A stretch of DNA of 57,289 bases from the IMG/VR virus record IMGVR_UViG_3300006793_000034, positions 1 through 57,289 of that record. One strand, written 5' to 3'. The position numbers and the translations under genes are program-made. Origin of the DNA: a virus. This document shows, piece by piece, positions 41,980 to 51,025 of this stretch. The notes under the pieces are model-generated. The model ran no database searches. It worked only from the letters and a program-made list of their open reading frames with translations, and was not told the DNA's origin. The first letter of the stretch is position 1; the number at the start of each line of letters is the position of its first letter.

Positions 41980-43146
41980 ATGAGTGGAAGCACAGGATAT
42001 ATTCGCACAATTGAAGACATGGAACGACTCTATTACGGAGCCGGAACAGGACAAAACGCATGGGCATACGCTGGAACCGACCTTTTGAAGTCGGACTCCC
42101 CGCTAATGTCCTCAACCGGCGGAACATACCAAGCGATCTTCGGTCGTAAAGTATGGTCGCAATTGAACCAAGAGTTCAACGCATTCTCCATCCTCCCTAA
42201 GAAACCGTGGGAGAAGAGTGGATGGCGTGTCACCACAGCAAAGCCGGACTTCGGAAAAGGCGGCGGTGTGGCTGAAAACGCAACCCTACCGGAAACCACC
42301 AAGCCGACCTTTGAGCATGTTTCAACCAAGCCAAAGACGGTTGCACACTCCTTTGACCTCTCCGAAACAGCCATGTTCTTGGCTGACAAGGATGATGGAC
42401 TGGGCGATGCACGGGCTGTTATCAAAATGGAAATGGCAAAGCACCACACAGAACACATCAACAAGATGCTTCTTCAAGATGTCAACACTGTTGCTGGAAA
42501 CGACTTTGAGTCCCTTGACAGAATCACTTCTTCGTCTTTCGTTGAAAGCACAGGCTTCGGCGACATTGACGCAATCAGCAATCACAACATTTACAACCTC
42601 ACCCGAAACGGTGCTGGGGCTGGATCTCAACAGTGGTATGACGCTCAAGTGGACGCAGGTGCAAACAACGGAACTGACCGTGCTTTGACCCTCAACATTC
42701 TTGACGGAATGTTCCGACAGATTTGGGAAGCAGGAGGTCAGCCAAAGGTTATCCTCACTGGCTACGACACTCTTGAAACCATTCAGCAATTGCTCCAACC
42801 TCAACAACGATTCGTTGAGATGAAGCGTGTCGTCCCCGGCGTCAATGGCGTTAAGGGTGTTCCGGGCATTCAAGGTGGATTCATGGTCGCAACCTACAAC
42901 GGTGTCCCAATCATCCCATCTAAGGATGTTCACAAGGGCACTGGCGGTTCTTCTCGCCTTTACTTCTTGGACACAGACTACTTGTGGTTCACCACTGCAA
43001 AGCCAACACTCTATCACGAATCGGGAATTGAAACCGGAGATCCTTTCGGTATCAACAGGCTCGGACAAATGGGAATGTTTCACACAATGGGTGAACTCAT
43101 CGCATCTTTCTTCAAGGCAAGCGGAAAAATCCGTGACCTATCGTGA
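41980..43146 (+). CDS. Major capsid protein (HK97 fold)
   Basis: The 388-residue protein follows protease/scaffold with a strong AAGGAGATGATT site. It has an N-terminal helical segment of about 37 residues (a possible delta domain, ending DLLK at 34-37), then E-loop and A/P-domain-like features: QLNQEFNAFSILPKKPW, FDLSETAMF, a long spine helix region (about 140-165) and GFMVATYNGVPIIPSKD, frequent in HK97-type capsids. It builds the icosahedral shell. Confidence 0.9.
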   Translation: MSGSTGYIRTIEDMERLYYGAGTGQNAWAYAGTDLLKSDSPLMSSTGGTYQAIFGRKVWSQLNQEFNAFSILPKKPWEKSGWRVTTAKPDFGKGGGVAENATLPETTKPTFEHVSTKPKTVAHSFDLSETAMFLADKDDGLGDARAVIKMEMAKHHTEHINKMLLQDVNTVAGNDFESLDRITSSSFVESTGFGDIDAISNHNIYNLTRNGAGAGSQQWYDAQVDAGANNGTDRALTLNILDGMFRQIWEAGGQPKVILTGYDTLETIQQLLQPQQRFVEMKRVVPGVNGVKGVPGIQGGFMVATYNGVPIIPSKDVHKGTGGSSRLYFLDTDYLWFTTAKPTLYHESGIETGDPFGINRLGQMGMFHTMGELIASFFKASGKIRDLS

Positions 43147-43179
43147 TACAAAAAATGAAAAATATGGAGATGATTTGAT

Positions 43180-43587
43180 ATGGCAAATACGAATGTAAAA
43201 GGAACCCCGACCGCACTACTTGACACCCGCCTTTGGGCTGGTAGTCCAACAGACAGCACAGCATGGCTACAATCCCCAATCGGCTCAAACGAGGCTGTTG
43301 GGACAATGAGCATGGCTGTCATTGAACTTGTTGCTGACGATGGCGATGCCGCCACCGCCTATGACATCACAGGCAGTGGTAATGCAAGCATCATCAACCC
43401 AGTGATTGGAACTGAATTGATTGCTGTTATGAGCATCATTTCAAGTGCCGAGGAAGATGGAACAGCAGGAGCCGCTTCGGCGATCCCTGTCGCTGGAAAC
43501 TTGTCAAGCCCAACAGCAATCAAGTTCACTGGTGCAGGAGCCAACGGAAAGGACACGACTTACCGAATCGCCTTCTTATACCGTTGA
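43180..43587 (+). CDS. Probable capsid decoration protein
   Basis: A GGAGATGATTT site precedes ATG 43180. The 135-residue protein is Ala/Gly/Ser/Thr-rich with alternating strands, typical of small beta-rich head decoration proteins that follow the capsid gene. No family motif is certain. Confidence 0.55.
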   Translation: MANTNVKGTPTALLDTRLWAGSPTDSTAWLQSPIGSNEAVGTMSMAVIELVADDGDAATAYDITGSGNASIINPVIGTELIAVMSIISSAEEDGTAGAASAIPVAGNLSSPTAIKFTGAGANGKDTTYRIAFLYR

Positions 43588-43608
43588 GTCGGTTAGGAGG
43601 GATTTAGC

Positions 43609-44052
43609 GTGGCAATACTACAATATGTTGGCGACAGGCCGTATGTTGAGTTCAAGGTTGGACAAAAGACATTCGGCTTCGCAAGAGGCACAGAACGAAG
43701 TGATGTTCCCAAAGAACTTCTTGAGCGTTTCAAGGGCGACAATTTCCCACAGTGGAAAGTCATTGGCGGCGAAGAAAAGAAGTCCGAGGAAAAGACCAAG
43801 AAAATGGTTGAAGTGATCGAAGCCCCCGCTGTGGTTGAAGAAACACCAGCACCGGCACCAAAGACAGTCGCCACTGACGAGGACAAGACCGAGCAGATGG
43901 CTGACGCTATCATTCCGCCTTTTGACACTACATGGACAAGAGCCAAAATGGTTGACTGGATGAAGTCGCAGGGTGAAAGCGTATCAAAGGCTGACACCAA
44001 AGCAATTCTCACTGAAAGGGCACATGCACTCACCTCAAAGGGTGATGAGTGA
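43609..44052 (+). CDS. Small head/neck protein with C-terminal SAP/HeH-like motif
   Basis: GTG 43609 opens 147 residues. The N-terminal 50 residues look like a beta domain (YVEFKVGQKTFGF), followed by a charged Pro/Glu linker and a helix-extension-helix segment (WTRAKMVDWMKSQGESVSKADTK) resembling SAP/HeH DNA-binding modules seen in phage neck proteins. It overlaps the next start by one base. Confidence 0.6.
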   Translation: MAILQYVGDRPYVEFKVGQKTFGFARGTERSDVPKELLERFKGDNFPQWKVIGGEEKKSEEKTKKMVEVIEAPAVVEETPAPAPKTVATDEDKTEQMADAIIPPFDTTWTRAKMVDWMKSQGESVSKADTKAILTERAHALTSKGDE

Positions 44053-44627
44053 TGCCTCAAAGCGACCTCACCATATTTGACGGCGAAGCCCGTTATGCAG
44101 GTCGCACCCGTGTCAATCGCATGGTCTATGAGTTCACTCAAGCGGATCTAAGCGGCCAAACAGCCGTCACCTCCGATTCTTTCGGGTTGAACGGCGAAGT
44201 TCACCAAATTATTCTTGATGTTTCGGGATCAAAATTGACAACCAACGGCAACACACAGACGACACATGGCTCAATGGCTTTAGTTATGGACATCACTACT
44301 GTTTCCGGTGCTATGATAACACCGTTTTCACCAATCACCAGTCTTGACTTCACCAATAAAACACCCGGACGCTTTTATCAATTTCAAACCAATGAAGGTG
44401 CGGCTATGGGCACACAGGAACACGCCTTGACAGTCCGACCCGGACTATCGGGACACGACACCCCTGCGGCACCGAGAACACCCATCGTGAACGGCACACC
44501 GACAGCGATTAACAAGAACCAACCGTGGACTGGACGAGTATGTGGCAATTACAACATCATGCTTGGTTCGGGAACCGCTTGGGCGGCTGATACCGACACA
44601 ATCCGTGTTATCATCATCTATTCATAA
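44052..44627 (+). CDS. Beta-rich virion protein
   Basis: ATG 44052 gives 191 residues, strand-rich, with Thr/Gly loops. Position after the capsid and before the connector suggests a head decoration, head-completion or neck protein. No motif is recognised. Confidence 0.6.
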   Translation: MPQSDLTIFDGEARYAGRTRVNRMVYEFTQADLSGQTAVTSDSFGLNGEVHQIILDVSGSKLTTNGNTQTTHGSMALVMDITTVSGAMITPFSPITSLDFTNKTPGRFYQFQTNEGAAMGTQEHALTVRPGLSGHDTPAAPRTPIVNGTPTAINKNQPWTGRVCGNYNIMLGSGTAWAADTDTIRVIIIYS

Positions 44628-44643
44628 GGAATCCTTTTAACAA

Positions 44644-45042
44644 ATGACTTACACCCAAGAGATGAGCAACATGGCATTGACAATTACACGAAGCAAGCGA
44701 AACTCCATTGACGGATCACGAATCACAGCATTCCGAACCGTAGCCTTTGACAATCCATACCCTGCTGGCGGCGAACCTTTTGATGCCTCCGCTGAATGTG
44801 GCCTCAAAAGCGTTGAAGAAGTCCGAATCGGTGCAGGTTTGCCCGCAGGTTTCACAGTGCGATACGACTACGCCACCAAAAAACTCCAATTGTTCGGTGA
44901 ATCCACCGAAGCATCGGGCGATGCCGTCAATCCCGGCACCAACCCAGCCGCCGAAACTCGCCCTCTTGCCGAGTTCGCAGACACTTTTGACGCAAGCGGC
45001 ATTGACGCACTTGAACTTATTATCAAAGGCACACGGTCTTGA
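44644..45042 (+). CDS. Small conserved-type virion protein
   Basis: The 132-residue product contains ALTITRSKRNSIDGSR, AFDNPYPAGGEPFDASA and a GLKSVEEVRIGAG turn, a layout (strand, YPxGGE, GLxxVxxV) that I recognise from small virion proteins of many phages, function unknown. The start could instead be an internal ATG at 44665. Confidence 0.65.
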   Translation: MTYTQEMSNMALTITRSKRNSIDGSRITAFRTVAFDNPYPAGGEPFDASAECGLKSVEEVRIGAGLPAGFTVRYDYATKKLQLFGESTEASGDAVNPGTNPAAETRPLAEFADTFDASGIDALELIIKGTRS

Positions 45043-45065
45043 AGTCGCCGTTGGGGTGATTTCAA

Positions 45066-45398
45066 ATGCCAAGAATGGAAATTGAAGACATTGATCTCGG
45101 AGAGGTCATGGACATTGAGCGACGCCGCCAAGTCCGAATGGCCGAAATCAAACACGCATCCCGTTCATCCGTCCAAGAGGACGACAGCCCCTTTTCCGAT
45201 GAAAACATGCGATACGCTACTAAAAAGCGTGTGCAAATGAGGAAAAGTGAACGAAAAGACATTCAAAACATTGGTTCGGGGACTCGTTGCACCACATGTG
45301 GTTGTTTGCACTTTTGCTGGGCACCCAAATGCGGTGCTTGCGGAAGTCCTATGACCTTCAACCTCGGCCATCATAGCATGGGCCGGAGGGTTATTTGA
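45066..45398 (+). CDS. Zinc-ribbon protein of the neck region
   Basis: GGGGTGATTT precedes ATG 45066. The 110-residue protein has a charged helical N-terminal half and a C-terminal zinc ribbon (C-T-T-C-G-C ... C-G-A-C-G). It lies just before the connector gene, two bases from its start. Possible roles are DNA binding or neck assembly. Confidence 0.6.
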   Translation: MPRMEIEDIDLGEVMDIERRRQVRMAEIKHASRSSVQEDDSPFSDENMRYATKKRVQMRKSERKDIQNIGSGTRCTTCGCLHFCWAPKCGACGSPMTFNLGHHSMGRRVI

Positions 45399-45399
45399 A

Positions 45400-47016
45400 A
45401 TGCCCCGTGCTTTTTCACCCGGCCATCGTCCCGATGCGCCACTTTATCCCGATGAATTAACCTACACCACCATTGAGAAAGTGGCCGATTACCTACAATT
45501 GCCTTTGCCCGATCCAGTATCACTGGCTGGCGACAGTGTGATTGCTACAAATGACATCAAGTTCCCAATAACTGGTGCCGATTATCGCAGGTGGGGGTAT
45601 TCCGCAGGTGAAAAAATAGTGGTTTATGACGACGCCAACGCTATGGGCATTGAGTTCGTCATAGGGAGCATTGAGTCGGTTGGTTCAAACGGTCATATTT
45701 ATTTGGTCGCACCAAAAGGAACCAGCCCATCATTCACCACAGCCAACAAAGCACAGGTTCAACATCAGTCGGCCATCACGAACAGCAAAGAACGAGGCAT
45801 CAAAAAGAGCCATGTTGAAAACTTGATTCGCCAACGGCAAGACTACATTGACAAGGTGACACGCCACGCATGGCGACCACGCCTTGTCGCCGAAGAGTAT
45901 GTTAATTTCACCACATTCAAACCATTCCGAAGACGATACTACACCGATTATGTGGGTGCTGTTTTCGTTAAGCGGGGTGCTATTCAGCGCATCCTCAAAC
46001 TGGGTGCTTGGCAAGGGGACTATTACAGGGAGATGGCTGGGGCAAGGGTGTCCTTTAGGGTGTCCGACCACATCGCCCTATCGGGTCAATCCATTTTGCT
46101 GTGTCCCGGTGCTAACGGTGTTGCCACACTAACCGAAGGCGACGACGCACAGACCAAGTGGAGATCTGACTTCGATCACAAATCAACCGCCGAAAACATA
46201 GGTGCCCTCGTCAATAAAGACCCAGCGTTTAACAAATCCGCTGTTCCTATTGGCACACTCACAGTGGAGTCAGCAGACTCCGCCAATGTCACCCTCAATG
46301 TGCATGAAGAGTTCTTGGCTTTGTCCAACAGCGACACTGGCGACGGGGTTGTTGAAATCAGTTCAATGCGTAGCACCGAAGGCGGTGAAAACGCAACAAT
46401 CGCCATCACCCACGAATCGGCTGTGTCGTTTAACACAAGCCTCTCATCTTTGGTGTCAAGCACCGTTGCGTCAATAACCAATTCACCCGCCACATCGTTC
46501 GTGCTAAACGACGGAACCACCTTCGTTGAAGGGCATGGGTTGGTGTATATCACCAGCGGCACTACGAACAGGGTGGCTCTTTGCACACGAAATGAGAACA
46601 CATTCACCATAGTCGCTGATCAATTGAACGACTTTGACGGCCAATTGCAGGTCGGCGATACTGTCAAACAGATCCGATTCAAAAACGACATCACCGATGA
46701 AGAACGCCAAAAGTCTTGGTGGTCTATTGAAGAAAACGGAATGATTTTGTTTAACAACGAATACCCATTCTTTGAGAACCACTCCATCCGATGCTCCTAC
46801 ATTTACGGCGAACGGTATGTGGAGGGTTCAATCCATGAGGCTTGCACTAAACTGGTTGTTATGGATATTCTCATGTCCGACGATTATTCGGTGATGTTCC
46901 CCGAAGGAACTCAAAGCATTGATTTGAACACAAAACACCAAAAATTAGAGGCCGAAGTCGCCAAATTGTTGGTGCCGTTTCAAGAGTCTATTGTCGTGGC
47001 GGGAATGGGTGGTTAA
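45400..47016 (+). CDS. Head-tail connector/adaptor protein with inserted domain
   Basis: The 538-residue protein has an N-terminal helix and beta insert, then RGIKKSHVENLIRQRQDYIDKVTRHAWR, which matches head-tail adaptor proteins that cap the portal (R-x-x-Y-I-D-x-x-T-x-x-x-W), and VNFTTFKPFRRRYYTDY. A beta-rich middle (about 240-430, Thr/Ser/Val) appears inserted, and the C-terminal helix region completes the adaptor fold. It is much longer than typical adaptors (about 100-200). Confidence 0.7.
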   Translation: MPRAFSPGHRPDAPLYPDELTYTTIEKVADYLQLPLPDPVSLAGDSVIATNDIKFPITGADYRRWGYSAGEKIVVYDDANAMGIEFVIGSIESVGSNGHIYLVAPKGTSPSFTTANKAQVQHQSAITNSKERGIKKSHVENLIRQRQDYIDKVTRHAWRPRLVAEEYVNFTTFKPFRRRYYTDYVGAVFVKRGAIQRILKLGAWQGDYYREMAGARVSFRVSDHIALSGQSILLCPGANGVATLTEGDDAQTKWRSDFDHKSTAENIGALVNKDPAFNKSAVPIGTLTVESADSANVTLNVHEEFLALSNSDTGDGVVEISSMRSTEGGENATIAITHESAVSFNTSLSSLVSSTVASITNSPATSFVLNDGTTFVEGHGLVYITSGTTNRVALCTRNENTFTIVADQLNDFDGQLQVGDTVKQIRFKNDITDEERQKSWWSIEENGMILFNNEYPFFENHSIRCSYIYGERYVEGSIHEACTKLVVMDILMSDDYSVMFPEGTQSIDLNTKHQKLEAEVAKLLVPFQESIVVAGMGG

Positions 47017-47026
47017 GGTGGAAGAA

Positions 47027-47275
47027 ATGCTTGCGTTCCTTGAAAAACACCTCAAGAACACCGAAGATCTTCTTGCCGCTATGAAGATACAACAAGCCGC
47101 CGAACCAGCGCATTTAGAAAAATTGGAGATTTACGAGCGTGAAACACAGGACACCGATGAGCCAGTGAGTGAAGAGGATGTCAACATTGTCATGCAAGCG
47201 CATAAAGCCGCAAGCCCCTTCGCCTTAGATGTAGCGGTGGCTCACGCCAAAATGTTGGAGGGGATGCAAAAATGA
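47027..47275 (+). CDS. Small helical tail/neck protein
   Basis: AGGTGG five bases before ATG 47027 favours this start over GTG 47018. The 82-residue product is two amphipathic helices. Its stop overlaps the next start (ATGA). Likely a neck or completion protein; not recognised. Confidence 0.5.
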   Translation: MLAFLEKHLKNTEDLLAAMKIQQAAEPAHLEKLEIYERETQDTDEPVSEEDVNIVMQAHKAASPFALDVAVAHAKMLEGMQK

Positions 47276-47703
47276 CAGACGCAATTGAAGCCATTCGTGA
47301 CATCATAGACAGCAATTGGTCTATTTCACCAAAACCGTCTATTTTGGACATCGCTACATTGGATGCTGGCGAAGGAAAGCGCACTCGGTTGCAGGATCAC
47401 GACATCATTCGGATTTTTGAAACAGCACATAACGAAGCACAGCCCGAATTGGCTTTTGACTTTGTAAATGAACACATCAACCTCACCATTGACATACGCA
47501 CTGTGAAGAATCGGGAACGCCTAAGCGCACTCCGAGATGAAGTCCGGCGCATACTACATTTGGTGAGAAAGGGCGATAATAACACATTTGATAGGGTAAT
47601 CTTCAAAACCCGCACCGACTTGTCCGACCGGAGCAAGAGGTTGTTCCGCTATACAATGCAAGCCGAATGTGTGATTTTCGCCCAACCACTACCAACCCTA
47701 TGA
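47272..47703 (+). CDS. Putative tail terminator/neck protein
   Basis: The 143-residue protein has the alpha-beta order of tail-completion proteins: an N-terminal helix (AIEAIRDIIDSNW), strands with HINLTIDIRT, a helix RERLSALRDEVRRIL, and C-terminal strands (FRYTMQAECVIF). Position between connector and tail tube supports a terminator role. Confidence 0.6.
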   Translation: MTDAIEAIRDIIDSNWSISPKPSILDIATLDAGEGKRTRLQDHDIIRIFETAHNEAQPELAFDFVNEHINLTIDIRTVKNRERLSALRDEVRRILHLVRKGDNNTFDRVIFKTRTDLSDRSKRLFRYTMQAECVIFAQPLPTL

Positions 47704-47714
47704 GATGATGAAAA

Positions 47715-49955
47715 ATGGCTGTAAATCAAGTATTCAAGGGCGACATTGTTGAAGTGTCGTTCGGAAAAGAAACCGGACTGTATGGGCAAGGAACGAATGT
47801 CACTTCGGGGACTGGTGCTACTGCTGGTTGGAATACAGTGACCGCTGGCAACAACACCACCATTAGCCTCGGAGCAGGAATGTATTGGGTTGGCTTGAAT
47901 GCGGCGGGAAACGCACCTCACGCCCTTATTCCCGACGGAATGCTCACAGGCGCAACGCTTAGGATTTATTCATCGGGAAGCAACACCAATTTCAACGCAG
48001 ATCACTATCCTACGACCAAGCGCACCTACTACATCACCAAAAACAGTGGAAACACAATCACTATCACCCCTGCGTTGGCAACAACAGCCGACACAACCGC
48101 AGACACAGCCGACTACTTCATCATTGACGCCAACCGTGTCCCAACACATGACCCGGCTATGGGTGAAAACGATCAACGGGTATTAACCGACCAATTCATC
48201 GGTCTTCTCAATTCATTCACACTCCCCGAACCCGAAGTGGAGATTCGCAAACAACACATCGTCGGTATGGGCCGTGATGTGAACATTTTGACCTCCGGCA
48301 AAGAAACTCTTGCTGGCGGTTCTTTTGATGTCAACGCCCACACCCTCCGCTACTGGAAATATGCACTTGGGGGTCATACAGCACGAAGCAGGGGAGAGTT
48401 CTCAAGTATCACCGGAGCAAACACCGTATTGACTGACTTGCCTCTTAACATCAAAGACGGTGCAACAGCCGCTTATGCGGCACAGGATGTCGGAGGTGCC
48501 GCAATAGATGTGAGCATCACAGCCACCGTCGGTGCAAATGGCTTAACTGGCCTTACGGGCACTGCTGGCACAGAAGTATTCGTCGGTGCGCTTTCAGTGG
48601 CCGACCTTGACGCTGGTGAAATCACCCTCACCAATAACGCAAGTGTGAGCCACGAATCAGCACCCGTAGCAGGGCTATTCAAGGTTCTTTCAGCCGACGG
48701 AAACGATGTTTTGCTTGGCTATTATACCGCAGGTGGCGGGGCATCAGCCACACTTACAGGCTGTGCTGATATTGATACGGGGGCATTAGCAAGGGCGAAA
48801 GCCGCCAATGTTCCGATTTACCTTCTTGCTGGCATCACAGGCAACATCACTTGCGGTGATTTGCGAGTCAATGTCGGAGCAACAAACGCCGCCAAGTTCA
48901 CAATCGGCGACTACATTCAGATCTTTGACAAGGACACAGTGGTTATACCCGGTGCCGATGTCACCGCACCAACAGTCAACAGGCACGAAATCCGTCGTGT
49001 TATCGCTATCGGAACCGCCAACGGTGGTGACGCTGGGCAATTGTATGTTGAAGAGGCTTTTATGTTCGATCACATCGCCGCTTCATGTGGCGTTGAAAGG
49101 CTACAATACACATACAGCGACAATGAATACAGAAGAGGAAGCCCTGCGCTTTTATCCACTGGTGAACTCAAATATGGTGTTGAACACACTTTCTTTGGTT
49201 ATTCGCATGTTCCTACATTCGCTGTTGAACAATCATTCCGTTCTTCGGATTCAACACCGGGAGCCAATCAATTGCTTCGTGTTTTCAGTGGTTGTAAAAT
49301 GGGCGACTTGAACCTTGCCGCTGACAGCGAAGGGGAATTGAAACTAAGTGGATCCTTTGAATCCACACGCATGTTCAAAGACACTGCCTCAAAGTTCATC
49401 ACACCACACCGAATGTTTGAGAATACTGCTAATACTCAAATTAAGCGAAGAGTGTCGGGTATTGCAGTGAACGGCGAAAAGCCATATCTGTTTCAGCACA
49501 TGCAATTCAGTGCCTTCGGTGCTTCGGTGCTTCGTGCCAAAACAGTGGACATAACAATCGCAAACACCAATACAGCCCAATTTTACATTCGTGGCTCAAG
49601 TCAAACACACCTTGACGGAGATCAGGTTCAACAAGCGGCAACGCAGTTCGCATCGGAAATAACCGAAGCCGCCCGTGAATACACTTTCAAGTTCTCCGCA
49701 CTTGTTGAGGATGATCGCTGGTTTGAACAATTGCGAACACGCAAGCACCACATTAACTCAAACGATTGCACGCTGACTTTGACAAAATCCGGCGCACATG
49801 CCACTCGCCAAAACGCAACAATCACACTTGAAGACTATACAGTCACGAAGGCCGAACATCCGGTGCCGGATGATAAAGGGCCAGTCACAGCGACCGTGGA
49901 GTTCGCTGTTCGCCACTTGAAGGTGGCCGAAACTTCTCCATACTTCGTCGTTTGA
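47715..49955 (+). CDS. Putative major tail tube protein with large insertion
   Basis: At 746 residues this protein is much longer than usual tail tube subunits. It is strand-rich throughout, with IVGMGRDVNILTSGKETLAGGSFD, later FSGCKMGDLNLAADSEGELKLSGSF, and a C-terminal segment (VEFAVRHLKV) that fit a tube fold with beta-sandwich insertions. The Ala/Thr/Gly-rich middle (about 230-420) may be a surface domain. It precedes the chaperone and tape measure genes. Confidence 0.7.
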   Translation: MAVNQVFKGDIVEVSFGKETGLYGQGTNVTSGTGATAGWNTVTAGNNTTISLGAGMYWVGLNAAGNAPHALIPDGMLTGATLRIYSSGSNTNFNADHYPTTKRTYYITKNSGNTITITPALATTADTTADTADYFIIDANRVPTHDPAMGENDQRVLTDQFIGLLNSFTLPEPEVEIRKQHIVGMGRDVNILTSGKETLAGGSFDVNAHTLRYWKYALGGHTARSRGEFSSITGANTVLTDLPLNIKDGATAAYAAQDVGGAAIDVSITATVGANGLTGLTGTAGTEVFVGALSVADLDAGEITLTNNASVSHESAPVAGLFKVLSADGNDVLLGYYTAGGGASATLTGCADIDTGALARAKAANVPIYLLAGITGNITCGDLRVNVGATNAAKFTIGDYIQIFDKDTVVIPGADVTAPTVNRHEIRRVIAIGTANGGDAGQLYVEEAFMFDHIAASCGVERLQYTYSDNEYRRGSPALLSTGELKYGVEHTFFGYSHVPTFAVEQSFRSSDSTPGANQLLRVFSGCKMGDLNLAADSEGELKLSGSFESTRMFKDTASKFITPHRMFENTANTQIKRRVSGIAVNGEKPYLFQHMQFSAFGASVLRAKTVDITIANTNTAQFYIRGSSQTHLDGDQVQQAATQFASEITEAAREYTFKFSALVEDDRWFEQLRTRKHHINSNDCTLTLTKSGAHATRQNATITLEDYTVTKAEHPVPDDKGPVTATVEFAVRHLKVAETSPYFVV

Positions 49956-49997
49956 CGAGGACAAGGTATATTAACAACAATGAGAAGGGTGAGAACA

Positions 49998-50354
49998 ATG
50001 GTAAGACTGACAGGATATGTGAACATCGCAGGGCGACGAGAATACTTGAATTGGACAATAGAAGGAACAAGCATCATTGAAGGTGCTGGCCTGTCCAGTG
50101 GAGAAATCGTTGTCCATGCTGACGCTCCTGTCGCTTCACCCGCCCCTGCAACACCAGCAACACCGGAATTGGCCCCAGCGGAGCCGACATCATACGACGA
50201 CATGAACAAGACCGAATTACAGGTCTTGTGTAGTCAGCGTGAACTGTCAACCGCAGGAACCAAAGCCGACTTGATTGCTCGTTTGAACGAAGGCGATGAA
50301 GCCGAACCAGCAACCGAAGGTGAAACAGATGGCGGAGAAAGCGATAGCGAGTGA
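49998..50354 (+). CDS. Small protein with SAP-like domain
   Basis: ATG 49998 follows AGGGTGAG; ATG 49980 is in frame. The 118-residue protein has an N-terminal strand region (RLTGYVNIAG), an Ala/Pro linker, and a SAP/HeH helix-loop-helix (MNKTELQVLCSQRELSTAGTKADLIARL). It overlaps the next gene by 26 bases. Its tail-module position suggests tail tip or tube decoration; DNA contact is possible. Confidence 0.6.
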   Translation: MVRLTGYVNIAGRREYLNWTIEGTSIIEGAGLSSGEIVVHADAPVASPAPATPATPELAPAEPTSYDDMNKTELQVLCSQRELSTAGTKADLIARLNEGDEAEPATEGETDGGESDSE

Positions 50355-50694
50355 TTTAATCACAGGCACAGATGCAGAAGAAACGAGAGTGGAAACACCA
50401 TACGGGGAAATGACCCTTTGGATCCGCCCTCTTTCTTGGGTTGATCGGCAAAAAGCACTGACGAAGTTCGTGTCCTTGTCGGCTGACGGGGACGGAAATA
50501 TGGCTCCGAAAATTGACTTCGGGGGCTACTGGAAGTTCGTTCTCACGACCTGCATTGAGCGCACAGAACCCGCACTCACGACAAAGCAATTGCTGAACAT
50601 TCGCCCCGAAGTCGGTGCCGCAATACAGGCTGTATTGCCTTCATTTGAGGATTTGATGGCCGGTATGGCCGGTGCAAGCGGCCCTTTGGAATAA
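50329..50694 (+). CDS. Tail assembly chaperone, short form (gpG-like)
   Basis: The 121-residue protein starts at ATG 50329 with AAGGTGAAA upstream. It has a beta-rich N-terminus and a helical region ending GASGPLE. It lies directly upstream of the tape measure gene, the standard place for the G/GT chaperone pair, and carries a -1 slippery heptamer six codons or fewer before its stop. It should coat the tape measure during tail assembly. Confidence 0.7.
   Translation: MAEKAIASDLITGTDAEETRVETPYGEMTLWIRPLSWVDRQKALTKFVSLSADGDGNMAPKIDFGGYWKFVLTTCIERTEPALTTKQLLNIRPEVGAAIQAVLPSFEDLMAGMAGASGPLE
50682..50688 (+). promoter_or_regulatory. -1 programmed frameshift site CCCTTTG
   Basis: Read in frame as C CCT TTG, this is a canonical X-XXY-YYZ slippery heptamer just before the TAA at 50692. 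A -1 slip continues through GGA ATA ACC into the frame open to 51023, giving a fusion of about 231 residues. Slippery sites at this gene position are conserved in many long-tailed phages. Confidence 0.65.
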
Positions 50695-50717
50695 CCCTTG
50701 ATGATGTCCGTTCATTT

Positions 50718-51023
50718 ATGAAATGGGATGGAGAGGGCGAACTGCCGATTGACGATTACAAAATACCAGTTATTGCTGGCAACATGCCCACCTTTTTTCT
50801 CGGACATTTTTTCAAGTGTGCCCCTTCTTCATGGGATCACTTGCCACCCGAAAGAGTCGTTTTAGACTACTTCACATTGTCGGCATATAAGGAGATGGAG
50901 GCCGAACAGATGGAACAATTGAAGCGTGAGAACACCGTCGGTGCAAACAAGGGGCGGTCAGTTCGCACTACAAGTGACTCCGACTTCTTTGAGCGAATGA
51001 ATGCAAAACTGGGGAGTGAGTGA
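50718..51023 (+). CDS. Tail assembly chaperone extension (T part of G-T fusion)
   Basis: The frame is open from before the slippery site; 50718 is the first ATG in frame, giving 101 residues if started independently. No clear ribosome site precedes it. Via a -1 slip at 50682-50688 it fuses to the upstream chaperone with the junction GPFGITLDDVR. The C-terminal helix is rich in Glu, Gln and Met. It overlaps the tape measure start region by a few bases. Confidence 0.65.
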   Translation: MKWDGEGELPIDDYKIPVIAGNMPTFFLGHFFKCAPSSWDHLPPERVVLDYFTLSAYKEMEAEQMEQLKRENTVGANKGRSVRTTSDSDFFERMNAKLGSE

Positions 51024-51025
51024 AT

